Shown here one piece after another: positions 12,797-20,790 of a stretch of 37,459 bases of DNA; position 1 is the first letter of the stretch; each line of letters begins with the position of its first letter. The notes beneath the pieces are model-generated. The model did no database searches. It saw only the letters and a list, made by a program, of their open reading frames with translations, and was not told the origin of the DNA. The position numbers were made by a program, and so were the translations under genes. The stretch spans positions 1 through 37,459 of the IMG/VR virus record IMGVR_UViG_3300022204_000011. One strand, 5' to 3'. Origin of the DNA: a virus.

Positions 12797-13042
12797 ATGA
12801 AAGTAAAAGCATGGACCGAAGGTCCGATTGAGGTGGAAGCGGATATTGATATCGCGGACATGTACAGGGCGATGATCGTGGCGGCAGACCCGGATTTTAA
12901 TATTATGCGAGCAATTCACGCTCTTGCAAACGTGATAGAACATGCGAAAGTTGAGGATTTCAGCCCTAGCCATCGTGAAAACATCTTCAGATTTTTTGAA
13001 GAACAGGCCCATCGTTTTCGCCCAGAGAAGGAGGAGAAATGA
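12797..13042 (+). CDS. Small acidic early protein, unknown
   Basis: An 81-residue protein. ATG 12797 follows GGGAGGAG at a good distance; an in-frame ATG at 12779 would precede that site and is less likely. The sequence starts with a short beta segment (V-K-A-W-T-E-G-P-I-E-V-E-A-D-I-D-I-A-D-M-Y), then helices with R-A-I-H-A-L-A-N-V-I-E-H-A, and ends in a Lys- and Glu-rich tail. It overlaps the following zinc-ribbon gene by ATGA. No family is recognised. Confidence 0.6.
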   Translation: MKVKAWTEGPIEVEADIDIADMYRAMIVAADPDFNIMRAIHALANVIEHAKVEDFSPSHRENIFRFFEEQAHRFRPEKEEK

Positions 13043-13245
13043 GAGACGAATTTGAACCAAGTGAATATATGCCATGTTCTAAATGTGGAAAAGATACAGC
13101 AATATCTCGTGGGCAATACGATCCTCGCCAAGAACAGCATTATGGATACAGGATGTGCGACAAATGCAGAGAAGAAATAAATAACATGTGGAGGCGGATA
13201 CCTGAAGAAGACAGGGAGAAGTTGCTAAGGGAATTGTTTCTATGA
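13039..13245 (+). CDS. Small zinc-ribbon protein
   Basis: A 68-residue protein with Cys13, Cys16, Cys40 and Cys43 (C-S-K-C-G ... M-C-D-K-C-R), a two-knuckle zinc ribbon, followed by a charged helix (E-E-I-N-N-M-W-R-R-I-P-E-E-D-R-E-K-L-L). Such proteins often bind nucleic acid or partner enzymes. It is the last full early gene before the integrase region. It overlaps its upstream neighbour by ATGA, and its own stop overlaps a ten-codon mini-frame (13242-13274) that is probably not a gene. Confidence 0.6.
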   Translation: MRDEFEPSEYMPCSKCGKDTAISRGQYDPRQEQHYGYRMCDKCREEINNMWRRIPEEDREKLLRELFL

Positions 13246-13291
13246 CTAAACCCACACCTCATAGCCAAAGCTAAAGGGGAGGCTCAGTGAC

Positions 13292-13336
13292 ATGACCGCC
13301 ACCACCCTCGCCAACCTCTATCAGACCGAAAGATGA
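13292..13336 (+). CDS. 14-codon leader peptide ahead of integrase
   Basis: M-T-A-T-T-L-A-N-L-Y-Q-T-E-R and stop. It has a strong GGGGAGG ribosome site, and its TGA overlaps the integrase ATG as ATGA. The integrase start itself has no ribosome site, so its translation probably depends on ribosomes finishing this leader. It could instead be the remnant of a longer gene cut off when the integrase block arrived. Confidence 0.45.
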   Translation: MTATTLANLYQTER

Positions 13337-14673
13337 CAAGTATGTTATCTTCCCAAGATCCTATCATTTTTGGTATTCTTTCCAAGTGTAGATCTTTTAA
13401 GGGTGCGGGCTTGTCTGTTTCAATTCTGAGTCATGAAAAGTGTAAGTTTTGCCGAACAACTTACACCCAAGTTAACGACTGGGAGTGTCAAATTCACGGC
13501 ACCCGTCCCAAAACTGTCTATATCCGCATTTATTCAAGGAGTCATATTCCCCTCCCTGGCCATGCTTTGACTATCTCACGATTGCCATCAACGGGGAATT
13601 TATTGCAGATAGTCGAAGCGTCTGAAATGAAAGCCAAGATTGAAAAAGAAATAACAGATGGGATATTCAATTATCTTTACTATATGCCAGCCAACGCCAA
13701 TATGTTCCTTTTTGAAAATGTGGTTTCTGCATATTTGGAAGATATGAAAAAGCGCAGTGAACTCGACCCGAATGATGACCGGTATCGCACAAAAGCAAGA
13801 TATGGGGAGGTTGAGAAGTATCATCGGCTGTACCTGACATATTTTAATGGTATTGAGATTAAAGATATCCACTCACGGCGGGTGTCAGTTTTCCTTGATG
13901 AAATGGAAAACCAGAAAGGGAAATCTGCCAGCGCCACTTTGAAAAGAAAGGCGCGTGAAGTCTTGGCGGCGACTGTTCGCTGGGCCTTCAGAAAGGGATA
14001 TTTCAACACCACTCCCGATACTGATCGATGGCCAATCATTAAGTCAGCCCCAACAAGAATAGTTACACTCACGCCAGATCAACAGCAGGAAATATTAAAC
14101 AAACTTCGTGGCGAGCATCCGATTATTCAATGGATGATAGCAACAGGGGAGCGTGGAAATGCCGCACGAGCAAAGAAAATCTGTGATATTGACTTGCTTC
14201 GAGGTTGTTACTTTCATGGGGGTTCATTCGACTATTATCCGGGTGTGAACGAGGAAACATACAAGCCATACCCTAAAAACAGGAACCGCGCTTCGGATGC
14301 GAATCCTTTAACAAAAGAGCTTCGACAAATTGTGGAGTCGGCTGTTGGCGGTCGCAACAACCTTGCAGCGGAAGACTGGCTGTTTATAAATCCAAGATCA
14401 GGAAAGCCATACACACACAATGTCGTCCGCAACTTATGGTACAGAGCTAGGAAAAAGGCCGGGTTATCTGCCGGTATAAACATGGGAACTCGCCACAGTT
14501 GGGCGACCCAACGCATTGCCGAGGGGTTCCAACCTCATGAGGTAGCAATGTTCCAGGGCAATTCAGGCAAGATCGTGGAGCGCCGATACGTGGACACGAA
14601 CCCGGATGTTAAACGCCAAGTGATGGAATTTCGTCAAGCCTCGTCAAAAAGCGTGAAAAACGCTAAAAAATAA
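13333..14673 (+). CDS. int: Tyrosine-recombinase integrase
   Basis: A 446-residue protein. The N-terminus carries a zinc-finger-like C37-x-x-C40 ... C52-x-x-H55. A SAM-like core-binding domain follows at about 125-235, then the catalytic domain at about 245-430. Visible catalytic residues are Arg274 (T-G-E-R-G), Arg387-His388 (M-G-T-R-H-S-W-A-T) and the nucleophile Tyr419 (R-R-Y-V-D-T). Met384 stands where HxxR usually has His, and Asn410 replaces the usual His/Trp (Q-G-N in place of L-G-H), so the active site is non-canonical. The gene is AT-richer than its neighbours. attP lies 38 bp downstream, the usual int-attP layout. Confidence 0.88.
   Translation: MTSMLSSQDPIIFGILSKCRSFKGAGLSVSILSHEKCKFCRTTYTQVNDWECQIHGTRPKTVYIRIYSRSHIPLPGHALTISRLPSTGNLLQIVEASEMKAKIEKEITDGIFNYLYYMPANANMFLFENVVSAYLEDMKKRSELDPNDDRYRTKARYGEVEKYHRLYLTYFNGIEIKDIHSRRVSVFLDEMENQKGKSASATLKRKAREVLAATVRWAFRKGYFNTTPDTDRWPIIKSAPTRIVTLTPDQQQEILNKLRGEHPIIQWMIATGERGNAARAKKICDIDLLRGCYFHGGSFDYYPGVNEETYKPYPKNRNRASDANPLTKELRQIVESAVGGRNNLAAEDWLFINPRSGKPYTHNVVRNLWYRARKKAGLSAGINMGTRHSWATQRIAEGFQPHEVAMFQGNSGKIVERRYVDTNPDVKRQVMEFRQASSKSVKNAKK
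14631..14647 (+). promoter_or_regulatory. Arm-type integrase site, left
   Basis: TCGTCAAGCCTCGTCAA contains two TCGTCAA units spaced 10 bp apart. It lies in the last codons of int, about 65 bp left of the attP core, and matches 14842-14858 at 16 of 17 bases in the same orientation. Confidence 0.55.
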
Positions 14674-14711
14674 CACTTCAAGCGCTTATATATCAATAAG
14701 ATGAAAAACAA

Positions 14712-14743
14712 GGACAGGGGTTCGACTCCCCTCGCCTCCACCA
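14712..14743 (+). other. attP core: 3' end of a tmRNA (ssrA) gene
   Basis: This 32-base segment is the 3' portion of a tRNA-like structure: GGAC, T stem AGGGG/CCCCT with loop TTCGACT, acceptor strand CGCCTCC, discriminator A and CCA. The GGAC just before the T arm and the CGCCTCCACCA end are typical of tmRNA. No 5' half exists nearby, so this is not a working gene. Phages that integrate into ssrA carry such a piece to restore the host gene after integration. Confidence 0.8.
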
Positions 14744-14841
14744 TAACTGCATGATAATATAGCCCTTACGGTTGCATCTCTGATTTCATAAAATCCCTTA
14801 TTTTTTGGGTGGTGGCTTGCATAACCACTTGATAAATTATC

Positions 14842-14858
14842 TCGTCAAGGCTCGTCAA
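14842..14858 (+). promoter_or_regulatory. Arm-type integrase site, right
   Basis: TCGTCAAGGCTCGTCAA is the right-hand partner of 14631-14647, about 100 bp right of the core. The symmetrical placement around attP and the 10-bp spaced double units fit integrase arm binding. Confidence 0.55.
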
Positions 14859-14890
14859 ATTATTCATTTTAGACCTTTATATATTTCTTC

Positions 14891-14919
14891 TTGCATATAT
14901 ATATGTTAACCCGTATAAT
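14891..14919 (+). promoter_or_regulatory. Late-operon promoter
   Basis: TTGCAT (14891-14896) and a perfect TATAAT (14914-14919) are 17 bp apart in an AT-rich setting, with the predicted start near 14926. It is the only good promoter ahead of the terminase-to-ejection gene block, and the tight gene spacing downstream suggests one long transcript. The -35 box is poor, so an activator may be involved. Confidence 0.6.
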
Positions 14920-14928
14920 TCTATTAAT

Positions 14929-14939
14929 TGGCAGGACGG
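14929..14939 (+). promoter_or_regulatory. Operator-like motif, copy 3, at the late promoter
   Basis: TGGCAGGACGG matches the first ten bases of the two motifs at the repressor promoter (with a further T upstream shared with copy 2). It lies about 3-13 bases after the predicted late transcription start, a classic position for repression. Confidence 0.45.
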
Positions 14940-14960
14940 CAGATTTGATATGGATTTGCT

Positions 14961-15398
14961 ATGCCAAGGAAAAAAGTTACCAGTCCTGCTAAGTCACCCA
15001 AGGCCAAGGCCATACCTGCTCTTGCCTCACCCAAAACCAAATCGTCAATCCGGGATGAAAAGGGGCGAATCAAACCCGGTCATTCTCTTTGCCCTGGCGG
15101 ACGCCCTGCCGGAAGCAAAACAGTACTCACCGAAATCCGTGAACAGATATTCCAGGCGCTGGAGCAGTGCAAGAAGGAAGGCAGGCCACTAAGCTCCCTC
15201 CTCGCCACATGGCTGAAAAGCGCAGACGCGAAAGATGGCGGCAACCTGATGCGGGCCATCGCAGCGTTCATGCCCAAGGAGATGAATCTGGATATCGAAG
15301 CCAGGTTCTCCGACCTGTCCGATGAGGCCCTGGAAGCGAAGATATCAGCGTTCGTCAAGGATCCCAATGTCGGCAAGTTTCTCAGGAGTGTGAAATGA
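14961..15398 (+). CDS. Small terminase subunit candidate
   Basis: A 145-residue protein immediately before the large terminase, with an ATGA overlap. The N-terminus is a basic Lys-, Pro- and Ala-rich tail, then K-P-G-H-S-L-C-P-G-G-R-P-A-G-S-K, a basic motif seen at the start of many phage DNA-binding packaging proteins. The rest is helical with an acidic C-terminal region. Small terminases bind the pac site and feed DNA to the motor. No strong ribosome site precedes ATG 14961. The assignment rests on the motif and on position. Confidence 0.7.
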   Translation: MPRKKVTSPAKSPKAKAIPALASPKTKSSIRDEKGRIKPGHSLCPGGRPAGSKTVLTEIREQIFQALEQCKKEGRPLSSLLATWLKSADAKDGGNLMRAIAAFMPKEMNLDIEARFSDLSDEALEAKISAFVKDPNVGKFLRSVK

Positions 15399-16804
15399 GC
15401 GCCGTGGCTGCCCTGGACAGGGAGAGGATGGCGGAGTTTGTCGATCTGCTGGCGGAGAAGGAACGCAGGGTTCGCCAGAACATGATCGCCCGGTTTGTTC
15501 CGTATGATTGGCAGAGGGAGCATTTCAGCAAAGGAAGCGAGTTCGCGCAACGGCTCCTGATGGCGGGGAACCGCACCGGAAAGACCTTCACCGGGGCCGT
15601 GGAAAATTCATATCATCTCACTGGCCGATACCCGGATAACTGGAACGGGCGCCGGTTTGATCACCCCATCCTGGGCTGGGCTGGGTCCGATACGGCGGAG
15701 ACAACCCGCGATGGCGTACAGAAGGCGCTGTTCGGGGAGCCGGGCAACCCGGCGGAACTGGGAACCGGAACGATCCCCAGGAAATATATCGGTTACATTT
15801 CCAAACGCCATGGAGTCGATGGCGCCATTTCTTTCGCGCTAATCCGGCATGTCTCCGGGCAGTACTCCAAGGTCCAGTTCAAGAGCTATGACCAGGGGAG
15901 GGCCAGGTGGCAGGTGGCTGGAGTTGATTTTCTGTGGCTGGATGAGGAGCCGGACGAGGATATCTACGGCGAGGCGGTCACCAGAACCATGGACAAGGGA
16001 GGGTCGCTGGTCCTGACGTTCACGCCGTTGCGCGGCATGTCTGCCGTGGTAAAGCGGTTTATCGATCCGGACAAGGACGCCATTGGCCAGGCCGTGACGC
16101 AGGCTACATGGGATGATGCGCCTCACCTGACCGACGTCATGAAGAAAACCTTGTGGGGAGCGATTCCCCCGCACCAGAGGGACGCGAGGAAAAAGGGAAT
16201 TCCCTCCCTCGGTTCCGGGCAGATATATCCGGTTTCCGAAGAGCTTTTCGTGATCGATCCGATAAAGATTCCCGCCCACTGGCCGCGCATCTATGGCATG
16301 GACGTGGGCTGGAACCGGACGGCAGTGCCCTGGGGGGCGTGGGATCGGGAAGCGGACATTCTATACATCTACTCCGAACACTACATGGGCGAGGCCCAGC
16401 CTCCAATTCACGCCAGCGCAATAAAGTACCGTGGCGCGTGGATCCCAGGAATGATCGATCCGGCGGCCAGGGGACGGAACCAGGCCGATGGCAATCAACT
16501 GCTGAAAATGTATCGGGAGGAGGGATTGAACCTTATACCGGCGGACAATGCCGTGGAGGCCGGGATTTATGAAGTTTGGACCAGGCTTTCCACAGGCCGG
16601 ATGAAAGTGTTCAGTTCCTGCCTGAACTGGTTGAAGGAGTTCCGGCTGTATCACAGGGACGAAAAGGGGAAAGTCGTTAAGGTCGATGACCACCTGATGG
16701 ACGGGACACGGTATCTGGTGGCGGGGTTGAGGAATGCGATAACTGAACCGGATCCTGACATTATTCCACTCGGTCGCAGTGGCGGAAACTGGATGGCCCG
16801 ATGA
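15395..16804 (+). CDS. terL: Terminase large subunit
   Basis: A 469-residue protein. Walker A is A-G-N-R-T-G-K-T at residues 57-64, and Walker B is V-D-F-L-W-L-D-E-E with Asp183 and Glu184. The C-terminal RNase H-like nuclease has Asp303 in Y-G-M-D-V-G-W and a late acidic motif D-D-H-L-M-D-G-T-R-Y near residue 435. The ATPase drives DNA into the procapsid and the nuclease cuts at headful length. Length and motifs fit the P22-type group. It is followed by the portal with an ATGA overlap. Confidence 0.95.
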   Translation: MSAVAALDRERMAEFVDLLAEKERRVRQNMIARFVPYDWQREHFSKGSEFAQRLLMAGNRTGKTFTGAVENSYHLTGRYPDNWNGRRFDHPILGWAGSDTAETTRDGVQKALFGEPGNPAELGTGTIPRKYIGYISKRHGVDGAISFALIRHVSGQYSKVQFKSYDQGRARWQVAGVDFLWLDEEPDEDIYGEAVTRTMDKGGSLVLTFTPLRGMSAVVKRFIDPDKDAIGQAVTQATWDDAPHLTDVMKKTLWGAIPPHQRDARKKGIPSLGSGQIYPVSEELFVIDPIKIPAHWPRIYGMDVGWNRTAVPWGAWDREADILYIYSEHYMGEAQPPIHASAIKYRGAWIPGMIDPAARGRNQADGNQLLKMYREEGLNLIPADNAVEAGIYEVWTRLSTGRMKVFSSCLNWLKEFRLYHRDEKGKVVKVDDHLMDGTRYLVAGLRNAITEPDPDIIPLGRSGGNWMAR

Positions 16805-18660
16805 ACAAAACCAAACATGAAAAAATCCTGGCTCTGGCTCTCAAGAGGATGGAAACCGCCCATGACGCGGATAAACATAATCGGGACCTGGCCATACGAG
16901 ATATGCAGTTTCTTAATGGAGAACAGTGGGATGAGCAGGTTCGCCTGGACAGGGAAAAGGATGGCAGGCCCATTTTGACTTTCAACCGACTCCCCGGCTT
17001 TCTTGATCAACTTGTCGGCGATTTGAGGCAAAACAAGATCAGCATAAAAGTACTCCCAGTGGATAACCAAGCCGATCCCAACACAGCCAACATTCTGGGA
17101 GGGATGATCAAGAACATTGAAACCCAGTCGAACGCCAGCCAGACCTATATCACCGCCGGAGAGGCGGCCCTGGCCTGCGGATTCGGCGCTTTGCGGATCA
17201 TTACAGATTACGTTGACCACAACTCGTTTGATCAGGAGCTTTTCATTGAGCCGATCAAGAATCCGCTGTCGGTTTATATCGATCCGCGTTCAACCCGCGT
17301 GGATGGTTCCGACGCGAAATGGGCGGCCATAACAATCGTTATGGACAAGGAGGAATTTGAAAAGGAGTTCCCAGACGCGAACATGGCGGCCTGCCTGGAT
17401 TCTCCCAAGGGGGACGAGCAGTCCTTCTGGTATTCAGATGAAAAGATCCGGGTCGCTGAATATTTCTGGATAGAGGATATCCCAAAGACGGTTCATCTGT
17501 TGAGCGACGGGACAACCGTGTGTTGCAAAAAATACGCGCAGCTTAAAGAGGAGCTGGAAGCTCAGGGGATCGTTTCCGTCAAGGAGCGCAAGTCATTCAA
17601 GCCGGTGGTGATGTACGCCAAGATTTCCGCCACCGAAATACTCGAAGGCCCGCAGGAATGGCCATCGGAATATATCCCCATAGTTCCTTTTTACGGGAAA
17701 GAGCTGAATGTGAACGGGAAGATTTACCGTCGAGGCGCTATCAGAAACGCCCTGGCGGCCCAGGAGGCTTACAACTATTTGCGTACAGCAAACGTGGAGC
17801 ACCTGGGAAAACAGCCCCATTCCCCATGGCTGGTGACTCCGAAGCAGATCGAAGGGTGGAAAGCTTACTGGGAGAGAGCAAACGGAAGTATCCCCTATCT
17901 TCCCTACAATTCCGTGGATGGCGAAAAGCCTCCCCACAGGATAGACCCGCCCCGTGGCTCATCCGCCATGTCTCAGGAAGCCGCGCAAATGAGCGATGAA
18001 ATGAAAGCCGCCACTCACCTGTTCGATTCGTCCCTTGGAAACAGGAGTAACGAAACTTCTGGAGTGGCGATTCGTCAGAGGCAGAGCCAGGGCGAGCGGG
18101 GCAACTTCGCGTTTTATGACAACTACGCCCAGTCGATCCAGCACACAGCCAGAATCCTGCTGGACATGATCCCCCGGATTTACGACACGCCAAGGATAAC
18201 CCGCATAATCGGCTCCGACGAGGAAGGGGAAAACGTGCCACTGATGATGCCCATGGGGACCGGGGAATTCAACGAGGAGGGGGAGGAACTGGGCAGAGTA
18301 TATGACCCCGCTGTCGGCAAGTACGACGTGGTGGGAACCGTTGGCCCTTCCACCGCCACGGCAAACCAGGAGTCCATAGAGCTGATGATGGATTTTCTTG
18401 AGAAATTCCCAGGAGCTGCGCCAGTGGTCGGCGACCTTTTGGTCAGGAATATGGCGTTCAAGGACGCTGAAAAACTCGCGGAACGGCTCGAATTCATAAA
18501 CCCGTTCATACAGCAGCAGAAACAGCAGGAAGCGGCGGCGAATGGAGCGCCGCAGCCTGGAAGTAACTTACCGCAGGGGATGCCACCTGGAGCGGTCCCG
18601 CCGGGCGCATTGCCGCCTGGCATGCCGCCTCCGGGAGCAATGCCCCCAGCGACACCATAA
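16801..18660 (+). CDS. P22-like portal protein
   Basis: A 619-residue protein with the P22 gp1-family opening: D-M-Q-F-L-N-G-E-Q-W near residue 35, G-R-P-I-L-T-F-N-R-L-P-G-F-L-D-Q-L-V-G-D near 60, and G-F-G-A-L-R-I near 123. Later come S-N-E-T-S-G-V-A-I-R-Q-R-Q-S-Q-G and a Pro-, Gly- and Met-rich C-terminal tail (P-P-G-A repeats). Twelve copies form the ring through which DNA enters and leaves, and the ring docks terminase and tail. Gene order TerL-portal-scaffold-coat matches P22-like phages. Confidence 0.92.
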   Translation: MNKTKHEKILALALKRMETAHDADKHNRDLAIRDMQFLNGEQWDEQVRLDREKDGRPILTFNRLPGFLDQLVGDLRQNKISIKVLPVDNQADPNTANILGGMIKNIETQSNASQTYITAGEAALACGFGALRIITDYVDHNSFDQELFIEPIKNPLSVYIDPRSTRVDGSDAKWAAITIVMDKEEFEKEFPDANMAACLDSPKGDEQSFWYSDEKIRVAEYFWIEDIPKTVHLLSDGTTVCCKKYAQLKEELEAQGIVSVKERKSFKPVVMYAKISATEILEGPQEWPSEYIPIVPFYGKELNVNGKIYRRGAIRNALAAQEAYNYLRTANVEHLGKQPHSPWLVTPKQIEGWKAYWERANGSIPYLPYNSVDGEKPPHRIDPPRGSSAMSQEAAQMSDEMKAATHLFDSSLGNRSNETSGVAIRQRQSQGERGNFAFYDNYAQSIQHTARILLDMIPRIYDTPRITRIIGSDEEGENVPLMMPMGTGEFNEEGEELGRVYDPAVGKYDVVGTVGPSTATANQESIELMMDFLEKFPGAAPVVGDLLVRNMAFKDAEKLAERLEFINPFIQQQKQQEAAANGAPQPGSNLPQGMPPGAVPPGALPPGMPPPGAMPPATP

Positions 18661-18677
18661 CAACAATGGAGGTTTAT

Positions 18678-19541
18678 ATGGAAGACCGGGAAACAGCGGC
18701 GCCCGAACCCACGGAAGAAGTCGTATCGACCGAGGATCAAACCGCGACTCAGGCTGAAGAGACCACCACGGCAGAGCCTACCGTGGAAGAAGGGGAGGCG
18801 ACTGGCCCCGATTCCGATGAAAAAACGGAAGCGACCCAGGACGAGGAAAAGCCAAGGCAAAAATCCCGAGCGCAAAAAAGGATTGAAACCCTGGCTTCGC
18901 GGAATCGTATACAGGCCGAAGAAAACGCAAGGTTGAGGAAAAGGATAGATGAGGCGGAAAAGAGACTGAAGGAGTTGAAACCGCCCGACGAGGACGACTT
19001 CGATGATCACGATGAATACCAGGAAGCCCGGCTGAACCATAAGGTGGAAGAAAAGCTGGTTCAGCGTCAAAAAGACATCGCTCTGCAGGAGATCAGAGAT
19101 CAGGAAGAGCAGAGCATGAATGTCCGTGCCCAGGTATTCGCGGAAAACCTGCAGGAGTTTAAAAACATGACTCCTGATTTTGACGAGGTTGTGAACTCAG
19201 GGAATATAGGTCTGACCACGGATATGCATGATGCGATCATCGGGAGTTCGCAAGGGCCTGGTATTCTTTATTACCTTTCCCAAAATCCTGACCTGGCGGT
19301 GGATATGGCCCGCATGACCCCCATTGAAATGGCGCGAACGATGGGAAAACTGGAAGCGCGGCTGGAAAACAACACTCCCAGACCGAGCATGATCAAAAAA
19401 CCGATAACAAATGCGCCCCCGCCAATAAAACCACTTCCCACAGGTGGATCGTCTGGATCATTGGATAATCCTGAAAAAATGTCCGCAGATGAGTATGTCC
19501 GCCGGAGAAGAGAGCAATTGAGGGGAGGCGCGGGAAGATGA
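18678..19541 (+). CDS. Scaffolding protein
   Basis: A 287-residue, very acidic and helical protein between portal and coat. ATG 18678 has the ribosome site GGAGG; an in-frame ATG at 18666 lies upstream of that site. The N-terminal 60 residues are disordered and rich in Glu and Thr. The centre is a coiled coil, and the C-terminus is Pro- and Gly-rich with a final basic stretch (Y-V-R-R-R-R-E-Q-L-R) like the coat-binding tail of P22 gp8. Scaffold directs coat assembly into the right shell and then leaves. The call rests on composition and position. Confidence 0.78.
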   Translation: MEDRETAAPEPTEEVVSTEDQTATQAEETTTAEPTVEEGEATGPDSDEKTEATQDEEKPRQKSRAQKRIETLASRNRIQAEENARLRKRIDEAEKRLKELKPPDEDDFDDHDEYQEARLNHKVEEKLVQRQKDIALQEIRDQEEQSMNVRAQVFAENLQEFKNMTPDFDEVVNSGNIGLTTDMHDAIIGSSQGPGILYYLSQNPDLAVDMARMTPIEMARTMGKLEARLENNTPRPSMIKKPITNAPPPIKPLPTGGSSGSLDNPEKMSADEYVRRRREQLRGGAGR

Positions 19542-19547
19542 TAAACA

Positions 19548-20732
19548 ATGCCAAATACACTATTAACTCCGACCATTATAGCCAGAGAATGCCTAGCGCA
19601 CCTGGTTAACAATATGGTTTTCGGTAACCTGGTCTACAGGGATACCGAGAAATACTTCGGCAAGACGCCGAAAGTCGGTGAGTCTATCACCATCCGCAAG
19701 CCGATAAAGTTCACCGTCGCTGACGGCGCTACTTTGTCCAACCAGGACGTGACTGAGAAGAGCACGTCCATCACGATTGACCAGCGCAAGCACGTAGCTT
19801 TTGAGTTTACCAGCCAGGAACTCACCATGAAGGTGGAGGACTTCTCCGAGCGGTATCTCAAGGGCGCCATGATCCAGCTGGCCAACGCCGTGGATTCGGC
19901 TCTTGCAGGGCTATATATCGACGTGCCGATGCTGGCGGGGACGCCGGGAACCACTCCGGCGACGTTCGCCGCGCTGACCGCCCTGGGGAAACTCCTGGAC
20001 AAGAATTCTGTGCCGAAAGACGGGCGGAACCTTGTCCTTGGGCCGGACGCCCACTGGAGCCTGGCGGACGCTTTCAAGGGGTTCTACCACGAGGCGATCA
20101 CCAAGGAAGTGCTGAGGGACGCCACCCTGGGCAGGTACGCCGGGTTTGATGTGTTCATGGACCAGAACATAAAAACACACACCAAAGGAACCCAGACCGG
20201 TACTCCGCTGGTCAATGGAGCCACCCAGACCGGAGCCTCTCTGGTGACGGATGGCTGGACCATCTCCCTGTCACCGATCATCAAGAAAGGTGACATTATC
20301 ACGATAAATGGCGTCTACGCCGTCAATCCAGTTTCGCGGGAAACCCAGAGCCACCTGCAGCAGTTCGTTGTCACAGCAGATGCGAACTCTGATGGATCCG
20401 GGAACGCGACCATCCCCATATCTCCGGAGATCATCACTTCGGGGGCGTACCAGACTGTCAGCGGTTCCCCGGCGGATAACGCGGGAATCAACGTTCTGGC
20501 GGCCAACCATGTGGCGAATATGGCTTTCCGCAGGGACGCCTTTGCCCTGGCCATGGTTCCTCTCGATATGCCCAAATCGGCAGGATGGGGCGCGACCGAG
20601 AGCGCGAACGGGCTTTCGGTTCGTGTGGTTCGTGATTATGACATCAACAACGACAAGGAGATATTCCGTGCGGATATCTTCTATGGCGTGAAAACGCTCT
20701 ACCCGGAACAGGCCATAAGGCTGGCCGGTTAA
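19548..20732 (+). CDS. Major coat protein, P22 gp5-like
   Basis: A 394-residue protein with P22 gp5-family features: L-L-T-P-T-I-I-A-R-E-C-L near the start, a run V-G-E-S-I-T-I-R-K-P-I-K-F, and Y-E-x-x-I-T-K-E-V-L-R-D-A-T-L-G-R-Y-A-G-F-D near 180. An inserted beta-rich domain at about 205-295 is followed by a C-terminal strand with V-V-R-D-Y-D-I-N-N-D-K-E-I-F-R-A-D-I-F-Y-G. It is slightly shorter than P22 coat (430). It builds the icosahedral shell. A GC-rich hairpin follows the stop, perhaps to protect or limit the abundant message. Confidence 0.88.
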   Translation: MPNTLLTPTIIARECLAHLVNNMVFGNLVYRDTEKYFGKTPKVGESITIRKPIKFTVADGATLSNQDVTEKSTSITIDQRKHVAFEFTSQELTMKVEDFSERYLKGAMIQLANAVDSALAGLYIDVPMLAGTPGTTPATFAALTALGKLLDKNSVPKDGRNLVLGPDAHWSLADAFKGFYHEAITKEVLRDATLGRYAGFDVFMDQNIKTHTKGTQTGTPLVNGATQTGASLVTDGWTISLSPIIKKGDIITINGVYAVNPVSRETQSHLQQFVVTADANSDGSGNATIPISPEIITSGAYQTVSGSPADNAGINVLAANHVANMAFRRDAFALAMVPLDMPKSAGWGATESANGLSVRVVRDYDINNDKEIFRADIFYGVKTLYPEQAIRLAG

Positions 20733-20741
20733 CCGCTCCAA

Positions 20742-20766
20742 AGGCCGGGGGATTGGCTCCCGGCCT
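20742..20766 (+). terminator. GC-rich hairpin after the coat gene (attenuator)
   Basis: AGGCCGGGGG and CTCCCGGCCT pair over 10 bp (one G-U) around a five-base loop. No U tract follows, so it is more likely an attenuator or an mRNA-stabilising hairpin than a full terminator. It would favour coat over downstream tail genes. Confidence 0.5.
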
Positions 20767-20790
20767 GACTTTAAAAAGGAAGGATAAATA

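Larger units (their letters stand above)
14674..14960. other. attP region and late-operon promoter region
   Basis: A 287-bp AT-rich intergenic region holding the attP core, the right arm site, the late promoter and an operator-like motif. No gene is seen. A GGTGG ... CCAC hairpin near 14810-14830 may end integrase transcription, but it has no clear U tract. Confidence 0.65.

Noticed and set aside
14712-14743. Functional tRNA or tmRNA gene
   Set aside because: Only the T arm and 3' acceptor strand are present; no matching 5' half lies upstream, so it is an attachment-site fragment.
18180-19070. 296-codon open frame on the minus strand across portal and scaffold
   Set aside because: It spans two well-supported sense genes, is low-complexity (Phe/Gly/Ser rich) and has no start signals.
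20742-20766. Full rho-independent terminator
   Set aside because: The stem is strong, but no U tract follows and essential tail genes lie downstream without another promoter; listed as an attenuator-like hairpin.
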